Assembly (NCBI GenBank): GCA_963675925.2
Contig: CAXXIB010000004.1
Coordinates: 1,116,001-1,180,000, forward strand
Reading direction: 5' to 3'
Length of the DNA: 64,000 bases
Origin: CAXXOK01 sp963675925
GTDB lineage: Bacteria; Bacillota; Clostridia; Christensenellales; Aristaeellaceae
Shown: one piece after another, positions 25,458 to 34,169 of the stretch
Layout: each line of letters opens with the position of its first letter
How positions within the stretch are numbered: position 1 is the first letter of the stretch
Made by a program: the position numbers and the translations under genes
The notes under the pieces: model-generated
The model's database searches: none
Told to the model about the DNA's origin: nothing
What the model saw: only the letters and a program-made list of their open reading frames with translations

Positions 25458-27284
25458 ATGAAGCAAGAGAAAATTCGCAACATCGCCATCATTGCCCACG
25501 TTGACCACGGTAAAACCACGTTGGTAGACGAAATGCTCAAGCAGGGCGGCGCATACCACGAAAATCAACAGGTTGTTGACCGCGTAATGGATTCAAACGC
25601 GCTGGAGCGCGAACGCGGTATTACTATTTTGGCCAAAAACACCGCCGTACACTATCAGGACAAGAAAATTAACATCGTCGATACCCCAGGTCACGCCGAT
25701 TTCGGCGGCGAAGTCGAACGCGTTTTGAAAATGGTCGACGGTGTTTTGCTGCTGGTGGACAGCTTTGAAGGCCCCATGCCGCAGACACGCTTTGTGCTGC
25801 GCAAAGCCCTGGCCCTGAAGCTGCCTGTGATCGTCGTAATCAATAAAATTGACCGCGCCGATGCCCGCTGCGATGAAGTGGTCGACGAAGTACTGGATTT
25901 GTTCATCGATCTGGGCGCAGACGAAACGGCCCTGGATCGCCCGATCATCTATGCGTCGGCGCGTGCAGGTACGGCATCGCTGGACCCTGAAAACCCCGGT
26001 GAAGACTTGACCGTGCTGTTTGAGACCATCGTCAAGCATATTCCCGCCCCCGAAGGCGATCTGGATGGACCTGCCCAGATGCTGGTCTCGACCATCGACT
26101 ATAACGATTATGTCGGCCGCATCGGCGTCGGGCGCGTCAGCCGTGGTACGCTGACCGTCGGCGAACTGGTGATTAAAACAAACCACGATACCAAAGAGAA
26201 AAGCCAGCCCCTGCGCTTGACCAGCCTGTACACCTTCGACGGCCTGAAACGCTTGCCGGCCGAAAGTGCCTCCATGGGCGATATCGTTGCGCTGTCCGGG
26301 CTTGAAGATCTGTCCGTCGGCGACACGGTGTGCGATGCATCGGCGGTAGAAGCGCTGCCGTTTGTCTCCATTACCGAGCCTACGGTCGTGATGACGTTTT
26401 CCGTCAACAACAGCCCCTATGCTGGGCGCGAAGGCAAGTTTGTGACCAGCCGCCAGCTGCGTTCCAGGCTATATAAAGAACTGCAAACCGATGTCAGCCT
26501 GCGGGTGAACGATACCGACAGCCCCGAAGCCTTTGAAGTGCGCGGGCGCGGCGAACTGCACCTGTCCATCCTCATTGAAACCATGCGGCGGCAGGGCTAT
26601 GAGTTCCAAGTCTCCAAGCCGCAGGTCATCTACCGCGAGATCGATGGCAAACTCTGCGAGCCTATCGAGCGCATGGTGGCCGATGTGCCCCAGGCCTATG
26701 CCGGCGCGGTGATTGAAAAAATCGGCCGCCGCCGCGGCGTGATGGCGAGCATGCACGGTGTAAGCCGTGTCCGGCTTGAGTTTCTTATCCCCTCACGCGG
26801 ACTGTTTGGCTACCGCAGCGAATTTATGACCGATACACGCGGAGAAGGCATCATGTCCTCCGTGTTTGAAGCGTACGAACCCCAAAAGGGTGATATCCCG
26901 CACCGCTCCATGGGTGCCATGGTCTGCTTTGAAACCGGCGACGCCACCGCGTACGGCTTGTTTGGCGCACAGGAGCGCGGCACCCTGTTCATCACGCCCC
27001 AAACCAAGGTGTACAAGGGCATGATCTGCGGGCAGAACGCCCGGCCGGACGAGCTGGTCGTCAATGTGTGTAAGCAAAAGCATGTTACTAATATTCGCAA
27101 CTCATCCTCCAGCGAGGACAGTCTCCGCCTGGTGAGCGTTCACCCGATGACGCTGGAAGAATGCCTGGAGTTCATCGATGATGATGAACTGCTTGAAGTC
27201 ACGCCCGAAAATCTGCGCATGCGCAAGCGCGAACTCAATCACGATCAGCGTGCGCGCGCGCAAAGCCGCCAAAAAAACGCGTAA
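25458..27284 (+). CDS. typA: Translational GTPase TypA/BipA
   Basis: 608 residues, the usual length. EF-G-like GTPase that aids ribosome assembly and translation under stress. G1 is AHVDHGKTT, switch I includes LERERGITI, G3 is DTPGHADF, G4 is VINKIDR; the C-terminal BipA-specific domain contains RGLFGYRSEFMTDTRGEG. ATG 25458 has AAAAGGA seven bases upstream. It follows prfC in one transcript. Confidence 0.97.
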   Translation: MKQEKIRNIAIIAHVDHGKTTLVDEMLKQGGAYHENQQVVDRVMDSNALERERGITILAKNTAVHYQDKKINIVDTPGHADFGGEVERVLKMVDGVLLLVDSFEGPMPQTRFVLRKALALKLPVIVVINKIDRADARCDEVVDEVLDLFIDLGADETALDRPIIYASARAGTASLDPENPGEDLTVLFETIVKHIPAPEGDLDGPAQMLVSTIDYNDYVGRIGVGRVSRGTLTVGELVIKTNHDTKEKSQPLRLTSLYTFDGLKRLPAESASMGDIVALSGLEDLSVGDTVCDASAVEALPFVSITEPTVVMTFSVNNSPYAGREGKFVTSRQLRSRLYKELQTDVSLRVNDTDSPEAFEVRGRGELHLSILIETMRRQGYEFQVSKPQVIYREIDGKLCEPIERMVADVPQAYAGAVIEKIGRRRGVMASMHGVSRVRLEFLIPSRGLFGYRSEFMTDTRGEGIMSSVFEAYEPQKGDIPHRSMGAMVCFETGDATAYGLFGAQERGTLFITPQTKVYKGMICGQNARPDELVVNVCKQKHVTNIRNSSSSEDSLRLVSVHPMTLEECLEFIDDDELLEVTPENLRMRKRELNHDQRARAQSRQKNA

Positions 27285-27353
27285 CGACTGTCACAAACAC
27301 GAAAAATCAATTCGCCTGCGCACTTTCATTCAGCGACAGGTGATTTCCTATGG

Positions 27354-27359
27354 TATACT
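27354..27359 (+). promoter_or_regulatory. Extended -10 promoter before the secreted protein gene
   Basis: TGG-TATACT with no convincing -35. The transcript would start about 25 bases before the GTG start codon. No terminator for typA is evident in 27285-27389. Confidence 0.5.
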
Positions 27360-27389
27360 TTCGGTATCCGGTCTCGGGGAGGGAACATA

Positions 27390-28808
27390 GTGAAAACGGT
27401 GATCATGCGCATCATCCTGATACTCCTGTGCGTCACGCTGCCCTGCGGAGCGTTGGCAGAAACTGCCGCGCCCGTGCAGCCGGTTGTGCATGCCGATTTT
27501 ACCCTGGGAATGAATCTGCACGCGGATGGATTTCCGGCCGTTGATCTGCATGTTGAGGACTGGGAACAGTACCTGCAAAGGATTTCGCTGGCAGGCAGCC
27601 TAGACGTACGCAATTTCCTCAAGCCGGACAACCGCTTCTATCTGCAATCCGTGCTGCGGCTGGATGATCAGGAGCCTATTCCGCTGGTTGTGGACGGGTA
27701 CGGCACCAATCGCTATTTAATAACCCCCATGCTGCGCAACGAGCCGGTCAAGTTTCATATGCACAGCTATATCGAGTTTATGATGAAGTTCTTCTATTAC
27801 CAGGGGCTTCCCATGAATTATGTTGCACTGCTCACCTACCCGGAAACGATCTGGTATGTTGCCGACCAGTATGCCACGGTGGTTGCCGATGCCTTTGCCA
27901 CAGCGCGCAACGCCGCTGTTCCGGCAGAGGATACGACCACCACCCTAAGCTATACGCTTTCCTACGAGGAATTGCAGTCTCTGTGCACGTCGCTTAACGC
28001 GATTGTGACGGAAGACACCCATAAGCGCGTGCGCTGGGTTTTGGGTGCGTTGCTGGCCGAACTGTACTTGTCCGATATTACATTAGAAGCAATCTCCCAA
28101 GTGGACTTGCTGCTTTTGCTGCTGGATCCCGCCAAACAGGGCATGACCGTGACCGAGACGGCGCAGGGCATAAGCTGCGACATTGGCGGGCGCGAGATTT
28201 TCCGCAAGGAGACCGCCGGGGATACCACGGACATCGTTTTCACCCTGCCGTTTTCCGATACGATGACCACTTCGTTTGTCTATCACGGACAAACGAAGAA
28301 TCAAGCGCTTTCGCTGTTGGCGGAGTTTTCCGTAACCGACGGTGAGGACAGGCTGATATGGGCCGCCGTGCAGGGCGATGGTCTGCCGACGGAATCCGCG
28401 CTGGAAGGCGCTGGACAGGTGCATCTTTCCGCCGGGGGCAGCCTGGTTGGGGAGGAGTTTACGCCGCAAACCTTGCAGCTTAGCTGGGCAAGATCGGCGG
28501 CAGAGCTGCCCAGCACGATTGACTACACCCTCGACTGGCTTCACCCGCAAACCGGCTTGCCTGCGCTGTCGCTTGAATTGTCGGCTGCACTGCAATCCGG
28601 CGATACGGATGTGTTTGTCGATACCGAGTATCCCAGCGATCACTTCTTCGGGCTCAACCCCGATAAGTTGGCGGAGTATAAACAGCGCTGGATGAATTCC
28701 ATCATCGTTTACCTGCTGCCCGTGGCGCTTTCCATGCCCATCGGTGTGATCGACGATGTTGTCACGTTTTTACTCGACAGCGATATCCTGCTGTCGATTA
28801 TGGATTGA
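27390..28808 (+). CDS. Secreted hypothetical protein
   Basis: 472 residues from GTG with GGGGAGGG upstream. A signal peptide is clear: a basic start, a hydrophobic core (about 6-20) and an ALAET cleavage site. The mature protein is rich in short beta-strand patterns and has no lipobox Cys and no motif that I recognise. Repeated strand-turn stretches suggest a beta-rich extracellular domain, possibly like an outer lipoprotein-sorting fold. It is monocistronic, between typA and a GntR regulator. Function unknown. Confidence 0.75.
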   Translation: MKTVIMRIILILLCVTLPCGALAETAAPVQPVVHADFTLGMNLHADGFPAVDLHVEDWEQYLQRISLAGSLDVRNFLKPDNRFYLQSVLRLDDQEPIPLVVDGYGTNRYLITPMLRNEPVKFHMHSYIEFMMKFFYYQGLPMNYVALLTYPETIWYVADQYATVVADAFATARNAAVPAEDTTTTLSYTLSYEELQSLCTSLNAIVTEDTHKRVRWVLGALLAELYLSDITLEAISQVDLLLLLLDPAKQGMTVTETAQGISCDIGGREIFRKETAGDTTDIVFTLPFSDTMTTSFVYHGQTKNQALSLLAEFSVTDGEDRLIWAAVQGDGLPTESALEGAGQVHLSAGGSLVGEEFTPQTLQLSWARSAAELPSTIDYTLDWLHPQTGLPALSLELSAALQSGDTDVFVDTEYPSDHFFGLNPDKLAEYKQRWMNSIIVYLLPVALSMPIGVIDDVVTFLLDSDILLSIMD

Positions 28809-28810
28809 AT

Positions 28811-28839
28811 TTGCCCAATGGGTATGAATAGAGTATACT
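28811..28839 (+). promoter_or_regulatory. Promoter of the UTRA GntR gene
   Basis: TTGCCC, 17 bases, TATACT, about 28 bases before the start codon. Confidence 0.7.
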
Positions 28840-28866
28840 GAAGAACGGGTGCTGGGAGGTGTCCGT

Positions 28867-29583
28867 GTGCAAACGAACCCTTTGAAAAAGACGAGCGAAA
28901 GGCCTTTGTACAAACAGCTGATGCAGAGGCTGAAAAACGATATTACGGCTGGCGTGTATCCGTCGGGGGACCGTATCCCGGGGGAACAGGCGCTATGCGC
29001 GATTTACAATGTAAGTCGCGTAACTGTGCGTAAAGCGCTGGCGGAAATCGTACGCGAAGGACTGCTGGTGCGCCGCCAGGGCAAAGGCACATTCGTGGCG
29101 CAGGAGAAGATCAAACGGGACTTGGGGCTGATTACCAGCTTTTCGGACGCCTGCGAGCAGATCGGGCTGAAAGCGCAGACGCGTGTGATGGAGCGGGTAA
29201 TGGAGCAGGCGACCGAGGAAGACTGCGCAAAACTGCTTGTGCCCAAAGGCAGTCAGGTGCTGTCCATCTGCCGGCTTCGCTTAGCGGGCGGACTGCCGGT
29301 GATGCTGGAGTACAACCGCTTCCCCGCAGCGCTTGATTTTCTGGAGACGGCCCCGCTGTCGGGCTCGCTGTATGCGCTGCTGTCCGACCAGGGTTTAATT
29401 CCCAGTCGTGCCGTGCACGATATTTCCCTGGGGCATGCCAGAGATCAGGTGAGCAAGCTGCTCGGAACCAACGACGGCGATGCGCTGCTGCGGCTGGACC
29501 AGCTGGTGTTTGACCAGCACGACCGGCCCCTGCACCTGAGCCGGCAATGGATACGGGGCGATCGCTTTACCTTCCGTATCTAG
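28867..29583 (+). CDS. GntR family regulator with UTRA domain (HutC subfamily)
   Basis: 238 residues from GTG 28867, seven bases after GGGAGG. The N-terminal winged helix (PLYKQLMQRLKNDITAGVYP..., VSRVTVRKALAEIVREGLLVRRQGKGTFV) is followed by a UTRA ligand domain (about 95-235: LRLAGGLPVMLEYNRFP, LLRLDQLVFDQHDRPLHLS). Such regulators sense sugar phosphates, histidine intermediates or similar. No obvious target operon is adjacent; the two glycosidases 10-17 kb downstream are possible but unproven targets. Confidence 0.92.
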   Translation: MQTNPLKKTSERPLYKQLMQRLKNDITAGVYPSGDRIPGEQALCAIYNVSRVTVRKALAEIVREGLLVRRQGKGTFVAQEKIKRDLGLITSFSDACEQIGLKAQTRVMERVMEQATEEDCAKLLVPKGSQVLSICRLRLAGGLPVMLEYNRFPAALDFLETAPLSGSLYALLSDQGLIPSRAVHDISLGHARDQVSKLLGTNDGDALLRLDQLVFDQHDRPLHLSRQWIRGDRFTFRI

Positions 29584-29786
29584 GCAAACGATGACGAAAT
29601 CCCCGGCATGCTACCGGCCACAGTTTCTTAGGCTCCCGAAACCATAACCTGAGAAAGTTCTAACGTGGTATCAACCCGGGTCTTGTGAATCATTTGTCGA
29701 TCCAAATGCTTTCGTACTGCCTCAAAAGCGGCAAGACGCACGGTTTGGATCAAACGGACCTATTCCCCTCTAAAACATTGTAAGGA
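29584..29786 (+). other. Intergenic leader before the NYN gene
   Basis: About 200 bases without a gene. It holds a stem TTTCTTAGG/CCTGAGAAA (about 29624-29656, one G-U pair) with no U-run, and no convincing promoter. It may be a structured leader. Confidence 0.3.
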
Positions 29787-30788
29787 ATGATTATTCTGGC
29801 TAAATTTGCATTATTTGTAGACCTGGAAAACTGCGGGGCAAAAGTCCCCACGTTTTTGAACGTATTGGAAAAGGTGAAAATCCGCGGCGATGTGCTGCTG
29901 GGCAAGGTGTACGGGTATACCGACCAGTACTCCGGCCTGAAAGAAGTACTGCTGTCCAACACCTTTACAGTGGTACCGTCGCTTCGGCACGGCATCAGCC
30001 AAAAGAACAACGCCGATATCCTGCTCGTCATCGACGCGCTGGAAGTGGCGTATACGAACCCCTTGATTGACAGCTTCTGTATTGTCTCTGGCGACAGCGA
30101 CTATACCCCGCTGGTCGGCAAGCTGAAAAGCATGGGTAAGTTTGTGCTCGGCATCAGCCGCAGCGAGGCGGCGTCGTCCATCTTTATCAACGCCTGCAAC
30201 GAGTTTCAGTTTCTGGAAAACGTCGGCGGACGCAGCCGCAAACCGGCTGGGAAAAAGAAAGTCGTCACCGGCACGGAGGAGAAGGAACCGCTGGATGAGT
30301 CGGATCTTAACAAGATGATTGAAAGCATTTTGGACGAGCAGACCGACAAAGACGAAATTTACGCCAGCGAACTCAAGGGAATATTGCTGCGACTGCGCCC
30401 GGACTTTTCAGAGCGGGCATACGGCTTTTCCACCTTCGGCAAGCTGCTGGACAAATTGCAGCAGAAGTACGGGAATCTCGACATCCGTTCGGACAATTTC
30501 AACGTGATGGTCTCGCTCAAGCAGGCCGCCAAAAATGGTTCGCCGTCCCTGTCCAAGGACAACTGGCTGAAGGCCTTCCGTGAGCGCTTACAGCAGTACA
30601 AGGACGATGGGTTCGACCGCATCAATCCCTCCATCCTCAAAGCTGATATTCAGGCCGCCTATCCGGACTTTTCCGAGCGCAGCCTGGGCTTTAAGCGCTT
30701 TTCCGATCTGTTGAAAACGCTGGAAAAGGAAAAGATACTCAAGGTTGAAATGGACGAACAGAACACCATGTTGATCAAAGTCCCCTAA
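29787..30788 (+). CDS. NYN/LabA-like nuclease with two OST-HTH (LOTUS) domains
   Basis: 333 residues. The N-terminal NYN (PIN-like) domain, about 5-150, shows acidic metal-site residues in FVDLEN, NNADILLVIDA and IVSGDSDYTPLV, the expected pattern for RNA-cleaving NYN domains. Two OST-HTH/LOTUS RNA-binding domains follow at about 170-245 and 255-330, both with an RPDFSERAYGFSTF or YPDFSERSLGFKRF core. The combination predicts RNA turnover or processing. The ribosome site AAGGA abuts ATG 29787 with almost no spacing; ATT 29793 or CTG 29796, just after, are better spaced, so the true start may be unusual. It precedes nadE by 21 bases. Confidence 0.9.
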   Translation: MIILAKFALFVDLENCGAKVPTFLNVLEKVKIRGDVLLGKVYGYTDQYSGLKEVLLSNTFTVVPSLRHGISQKNNADILLVIDALEVAYTNPLIDSFCIVSGDSDYTPLVGKLKSMGKFVLGISRSEAASSIFINACNEFQFLENVGGRSRKPAGKKKVVTGTEEKEPLDESDLNKMIESILDEQTDKDEIYASELKGILLRLRPDFSERAYGFSTFGKLLDKLQQKYGNLDIRSDNFNVMVSLKQAAKNGSPSLSKDNWLKAFRERLQQYKDDGFDRINPSILKADIQAAYPDFSERSLGFKRFSDLLKTLEKEKILKVEMDEQNTMLIKVP

Positions 30789-30809
30789 TGAACCCTGCGG
30801 AGGAAAACT

Positions 30810-32705
30810 ATGAGTGATTTTGCCCGCGTCGCCGCAGTCAGCCTGCGTGTGCACCTGGGGGATGTGGAAGAAAACAAACGGGAAATACTCAAATCAATGG
30901 CCGAACTGGACGCTAAGGGCGTGCAGGTGGCCATCTTTCCCGAACTTTGCCTGACCGGCTATACGCTAGGTGATCTGCTATTGCACGACAGTGTGCAAAA
31001 AAGTGCATACCGTGCCATGCTGGACATCGCCGCGCAAACACAGAGCATGGCGGTGATTGTCGGCCTGCCCGTCAATATCCGCTCCCGCCTGTATAACTGT
31101 GCGGCAGTGCTGCAAAACGGAGAAGTAAAGGGCCTCGTGCCCAAAACCTACCTGCCCAACGGCAACGAGTTTTACGAAACCCGCTGGTTTGTCGGCGCGG
31201 AGCAGGTGACCGAGGAAGACCGCAGCGCCACCCCGCCCATCGCACCGGATCTGCTTTTTGATATGGGTGACTTCACCTTTGCCGTAGAGCTTTGCGAGGA
31301 CTTATGGACACCCCAGCCGCCCTCCGGCCGCTACGCCGTGGAGGGCGCGGATATTATCTTTAACCCGAGTGCATCCAATGCGCTGGTCACGAAACACGCC
31401 TACCGCCGCGAGCTGCTAAAGCAGCAATCCGGCCGCCTGTATGCAGGCTATGTCTATGCGTCCTCCGGGTTTGGCGAATCGACCAGCGATCTGGCATTTT
31501 GCGGGTATACGGGCGTGTTTGAGGCCGGTCGTGTGCTTAGCGAGGGCGAGCGTTTTTCCCTGCATGGCGGCAGCGCGGTAGCCGATATTGATATTCAGCG
31601 CCTGCGCTATCAGCGCCAGCGAAACGGCAGCTTTCATCAGGTAAAGAGCACAGCGCCCCCGATGCGCGTTGTACCCATGGCCTGCCAAGCGGTGCTAGAC
31701 ACAGCCCCGCTGCTGCGTCCCATCGCGCCGCTGCCGTTCCTGCCACCGGAAGACCAGGGCGAGGAAAACCTGACCGAAATTGTAAGCATCCAGTGCTCCG
31801 GGCTGATGACGCGCCTTAGCGCAATTCACTGCCAGCATGTGGTTGTCGGGGTCAGTGGGGGATTGGATTCCACGCTGGCGCTGCTGGTTGCGGTTACGGC
31901 GTTTGATACGCTGAAGCTCGACCGCAAAGGCGTGCATGCGATTACCATGCCTGGCATGGGTACGGGTACACGCACCAAGTCCAACGCCTGGAAGCTGATG
32001 GAAGCGCTGGGTGTTTCCGCACGGGAGATTCCCATCGAAGCAGCGGTCAAGCAGCATTTTCAGGATATCGGGCATGATGAAAACATGCACGATACGACCT
32101 ACGAAAACTGTCAGGCGCGCGAGCGCACGCAGATTTTGATGGACTATGCCAATCGAGTCGGTGGCATCGTGCTGGGCACGGGCGACATGAGCGAGATGGC
32201 TATCGGCTTTGCCACCTATAATGGCGACCATATGAGCATGTACAACGTGAACTGCTCCATCCCCAAGACCCTGGTCAAGCGGCTGGTACAGCACATCAGC
32301 GACCATCAGTTTGATGGAGCCGTCCGGGAAGTATGCCGCGATGTGCTGGATACACCCATCAGCCCCGAACTGCTGCCCGTACTGGACGGCGAGCTAAGCC
32401 AGCGTACCGAGGAGATTATCGGTGATTATGCCCTGCACGATTTTTTCCTGTACCACCTGATGGATTCGGGCAGCGCACGCGCACGCCTGCACCGCTTTGC
32501 TTTACAGGCGTTTGACGGGGTCTATCCCGCAGACAAGATTGCCGCGCAGCTGGATGTATTCCTGCGCCGCTTTGCCACCCAGCAGTTCAAGCGCAACTGC
32601 GTACCCGACGGCCCCAAGGTCGGCTCGGTCAGCCTGTCGCCGCGGGGCGACTGGCGTATGCCGTCGGATTTATCCGACGGGTTTTGGAGGAATGAACATG
32701 AGTGA
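30810..32705 (+). CDS. nadE: Glutamine-dependent NAD(+) synthetase
   Basis: 631 residues. It makes NAD+ from nicotinic acid adenine dinucleotide using glutamine as ammonia donor and ATP. The N-terminal nitrilase-like glutaminase has the triad Glu45, Lys112 and Cys162 (VELCEDLW). The C-terminal synthetase has the pyrophosphatase loop VSGGLDST. GGAGG precedes the ATG. It overlaps the zinc-ribbon gene by eight bases, and a terminator-like hairpin lies near its end. Confidence 0.96.
   Translation: MSDFARVAAVSLRVHLGDVEENKREILKSMAELDAKGVQVAIFPELCLTGYTLGDLLLHDSVQKSAYRAMLDIAAQTQSMAVIVGLPVNIRSRLYNCAAVLQNGEVKGLVPKTYLPNGNEFYETRWFVGAEQVTEEDRSATPPIAPDLLFDMGDFTFAVELCEDLWTPQPPSGRYAVEGADIIFNPSASNALVTKHAYRRELLKQQSGRLYAGYVYASSGFGESTSDLAFCGYTGVFEAGRVLSEGERFSLHGGSAVADIDIQRLRYQRQRNGSFHQVKSTAPPMRVVPMACQAVLDTAPLLRPIAPLPFLPPEDQGEENLTEIVSIQCSGLMTRLSAIHCQHVVVGVSGGLDSTLALLVAVTAFDTLKLDRKGVHAITMPGMGTGTRTKSNAWKLMEALGVSAREIPIEAAVKQHFQDIGHDENMHDTTYENCQARERTQILMDYANRVGGIVLGTGDMSEMAIGFATYNGDHMSMYNVNCSIPKTLVKRLVQHISDHQFDGAVREVCRDVLDTPISPELLPVLDGELSQRTEEIIGDYALHDFFLYHLMDSGSARARLHRFALQAFDGVYPADKIAAQLDVFLRRFATQQFKRNCVPDGPKVGSVSLSPRGDWRMPSDLSDGFWRNEHE
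32661..32680 (+). promoter_or_regulatory. Terminator-like hairpin inside the end of nadE
   Basis: Perfect eight-base stem CCGTCGGA/TCCGACGG with a TTTA loop, followed by GTTTTGG. It lies in the last 15 codons of nadE and five bases before the ribosome site of the next gene, so it could lower downstream expression or couple its translation to nadE. Confidence 0.5.
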
Positions 32706-33390
32706 AACCATTTGCCCGCAGTGCCATCAGGCCATTGGCCCGGTGGACGCCGCGTTCTGCCCGTTTTGCGGGGAGAAGCTGAACAAAACCGGCCCGGACC
32801 TGGCCCCGGTGTTGCAGCTAAGCGACCCGGTGAAAAAGCACGAACAGCTGCTAGCGCTGCAACAGCAGTATCCCGATGATCTGGCTATCGCTGAAGAAAT
32901 TCTTCATCTGGGCCGGCTGTACCAGCGCGGTAAGAAGGGCGTGGATTTTTCCATCATTAAGTGCTACATGCTCAATGTATACCTGGAGCCGGACACGATG
33001 AAACCCAAACAGATCGCTGCGCTTAAGCAGGAACTGTTTCACCACCCGGATCTGGATGCATGCCTTGCCCTGGCAGGCGATAAGCAGGAGTTTTTATATC
33101 GCTACCTCGTGCGGCTGTCGGAAGACTTCATCCACCTGTTCCTGCAGGGCTCATCCCGGTACATGCACCAGCTGCTCGGCTTTGTCAATAGCTCCAAAGC
33201 CCCCAAGTATCTGGCCCAACCTGCGGCTAAAATGCTGATGAACATGCAAAAGGACAACACGCTGGACGATGCCCAGCGCAAACTGCTCATGCGGTCATTC
33301 TATGCTGCATTTGCCAGCCGACTGGACGGGCAAACCAGCTACCTGGACGAATTGCTGACGAAGTATAACCTGAGCGTCGAAACACAGTAG
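32698..33390 (+). CDS. Zinc-ribbon protein
   Basis: 230 residues from ATG 32698, seven bases after GGAGG. A rubredoxin-type zinc ribbon lies at residues about 6-30 (CPQC and CPFCGEK), then an all-helical region without known motifs. No membrane segment. It overlaps nadE and is followed 11 bases later by a single-pass membrane protein gene; the group runs on into an ABC exporter. Function unknown. Confidence 0.8.
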   Translation: MSETICPQCHQAIGPVDAAFCPFCGEKLNKTGPDLAPVLQLSDPVKKHEQLLALQQQYPDDLAIAEEILHLGRLYQRGKKGVDFSIIKCYMLNVYLEPDTMKPKQIAALKQELFHHPDLDACLALAGDKQEFLYRYLVRLSEDFIHLFLQGSSRYMHQLLGFVNSSKAPKYLAQPAAKMLMNMQKDNTLDDAQRKLLMRSFYAAFASRLDGQTSYLDELLTKYNLSVETQ

Positions 33391-33401
33391 GAGACACGCG
33401 T

Positions 33402-34148
33402 TTGGACAATAAGAAACCACAAAACGGGCGCCGCAAACCGCCCAAAGATATGCCCAAAGAGATCGAAACCATACAGCGCAAGTATCAGCAGGAAGAGCCG
33501 CAAAGCGATCTTCCCCGCCAAAAAGCGCTGACTGATGAACCGGAACTCAAGCCACCGGCGAAATGGAAAGCGGTGCTTAAAAAAATACTCATCCTGCTGG
33601 GCATCGTGCTCGCGCTGGCGTTTTTGTATGTCTTCCTTTTGATGGGTGAACCCGATGATGACGACGAAATGCTGTTGCAGCTCACCAATCAGGAAGAACT
33701 GATTCAAATGGCCATGACCGGGCAGGAGCTGGCAGGCGATGTGGATGTCGGTGCGGCGGCGGTCAGCTTTGGCAAACCGGCCATGGAACTGCGCGGCGGC
33801 GTACTGCCGCTGCTCAAAGCATCGCTGTACGATACGGCGTATCACGGTGGCTATGCCCGCAGGCTGACGCTGACCTATCAATTCTCCGATGGTCAGGTGC
33901 TGACGGTGGATTCCATTCGCCCGGCCGGCGCGGTGGCGCTGCTGGAAGACTCCAGCTATGCCATCCGCGTGGATAACCTATACACGATGGGCGGGCTGGA
34001 TGCCGTACGCATGGACTCCACCAATTATATCCGCCTGGCGGCGCAGGGAACGGAGGCATCCTACGTGGTCCATATCCCCGTCGCCTATGAAGACCAGCTG
34101 GTGGACCTGTTACGCTACACCGGCTTGCTCCGCAACGACACACAATAA
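33402..34148 (+). CDS. Single-pass membrane protein of unknown function
   Basis: 248 residues from TTG 33402, seven bases after TAGGAGA. A basic, disordered N-terminus (about 1-60) is followed by one membrane helix (about 63-85) and an acidic linker with four consecutive Asp. The outside domain (about 95-245) has mixed alpha/beta patterns and no known motif. It lies between the zinc-ribbon gene and the ABC exporter gene with short gaps, so it is probably in the same transcript. Confidence 0.7.
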   Translation: MDNKKPQNGRRKPPKDMPKEIETIQRKYQQEEPQSDLPRQKALTDEPELKPPAKWKAVLKKILILLGIVLALAFLYVFLLMGEPDDDDEMLLQLTNQEELIQMAMTGQELAGDVDVGAAAVSFGKPAMELRGGVLPLLKASLYDTAYHGGYARRLTLTYQFSDGQVLTVDSIRPAGAVALLEDSSYAIRVDNLYTMGGLDAVRMDSTNYIRLAAQGTEASYVVHIPVAYEDQLVDLLRYTGLLRNDTQ

Positions 34149-34169
34149 TCTCTGCTGAGGAGACAACGC

